This document shows positions 5,901 through 6,107 of a stretch of DNA of 6,107 bases, in pieces. Location: assembly GCA_003170035.1 (NCBI GenBank), contig PMZX01000109.1, positions 1 through 6,107 on the forward strand. The letters are read 5' to 3'. Both the position numbers and the translations under genes were made by a program. Every line of letters begins with the position of its first letter. Position 1 is the first letter of the stretch. The notes below the pieces were generated by a model. It was given only the letters and a program-made list of their open reading frames with translations. It was not told the origin of the DNA and did not search any database. Source of the stretch: Myxococcales bacterium (lineage in GTDB: Bacteria; Myxococcota_A; Polyangia; Fen-1088).

Positions 5901-6107
5901 TCAACCCTCCTCAAACGCGCGCGGGGCGGCCAGGCAGTACTCGATGGCCGGCTGGATCTTTTCCGACGGCAATCCGCGCCAGAAGACATGCCATTCGGGA
6001 AAGCGCGCCAGTCCGTCGCACTGCTTGGCGTACCACGAGCAGATGGGATTGGAAGGCTGCGCGCGCCAGAAGAAGGTCGGGAAATCACGGGTGAGCAGCG
6101 ACCAGAT
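5901..6107 (-). CDS. N-acetylglutamate synthase, vertebrate-type NAT domain, C-terminal end (partial)
   Basis: The minus strand is open from the window edge to TGA (bases 5903-5901), giving 68 residues with the start outside. The end closely follows the C-terminus of animal-type N-acetylglutamate synthase as I recall it: W14-R15, N20-P21-I22, W25-Y26, D31-G32, W39, F42-W43, G45-L46 and a final P-x-x-F align with the human WRS...NPINPWYF...DG...W..FWFGL...LP.SF pattern. This NAT (DUF619) domain transfers acetyl from acetyl-CoA to glutamate, the first step of arginine synthesis, and often follows an acetylglutamate-kinase-like domain in one chain. The kinase part would lie beyond the window, so I cannot say whether this is a NAGS alone or a NAGS/NAGK fusion, and no symbol is given. 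It is convergent with the VWA gene and functionally separate from it. Confidence 0.72.
   Translation of the reverse strand: MWSLLTRDFPTFFWRAQPSNPICSWYAKQCDGLARFPEWHVFWRGLPSEKIQPAIEYCLAAPRAFEEG

Overview
The window comes from a GC-rich genome, most likely a member of the Myxococcota (former Deltaproteobacteria). The best lineage clue is the C-terminal tail of the largest protein: a Gly/Cys motif, one hydrophobic helix and an Arg cluster, as in the MYXO-CTERM sorting signal. A tandem MopE-type repeat array joined to a VWA domain also fits that phylum.

Layout, left to right. (1) 1-885 (+): the 3' part of ftsK, the DNA translocase, carrying Walker B and the C-terminal winged-helix (gamma) domain. 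(2) 886-1039: a gap with weak hairpins and no clear promoter. (3) 1040-1708 (+): a YhhN/TMEM86-family membrane protein (lysoplasmalogenase family) with two deviations at usually conserved positions. (4) 1705-2391 (+): lolA, the periplasmic lipoprotein carrier, overlapping the previous gene by ATGA. (5) 2391-2498 (+): a possible 35-codon ORF of uncertain reality. (6) 2508-5861 (+): a secreted 1117-residue protein made of signal peptide, VWA domain, eight MopE-like acidic/Cys loops, nine four-Cys modules and a MYXO-CTERM-like tail. (7) 5862-5900: a short gap between convergent genes, with a small hairpin. (8) 5901-6107 (-): the C-terminal end of a vertebrate-type N-acetylglutamate synthase acetyltransferase domain, running off the window.

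How the genes relate. ftsK next to lolA is an order also known from E. coli. Here a YhhN gene sits between them and is probably translationally coupled to lolA, so the two membrane-related genes may be co-expressed. The large VWA protein looks like a disulfide-stiffened, metal-binding surface protein: an adhesin-like head on a long Cys-rich stalk, anchored through a C-terminal processing signal. Whether it belongs to the same transcript as lolA is not settled, because a 116-base gap lies between them. The arginine-biosynthesis gene at the right edge is a separate unit on the opposite strand.

I see no RNA genes, CRISPR array, insertion sequence or other mobile element.
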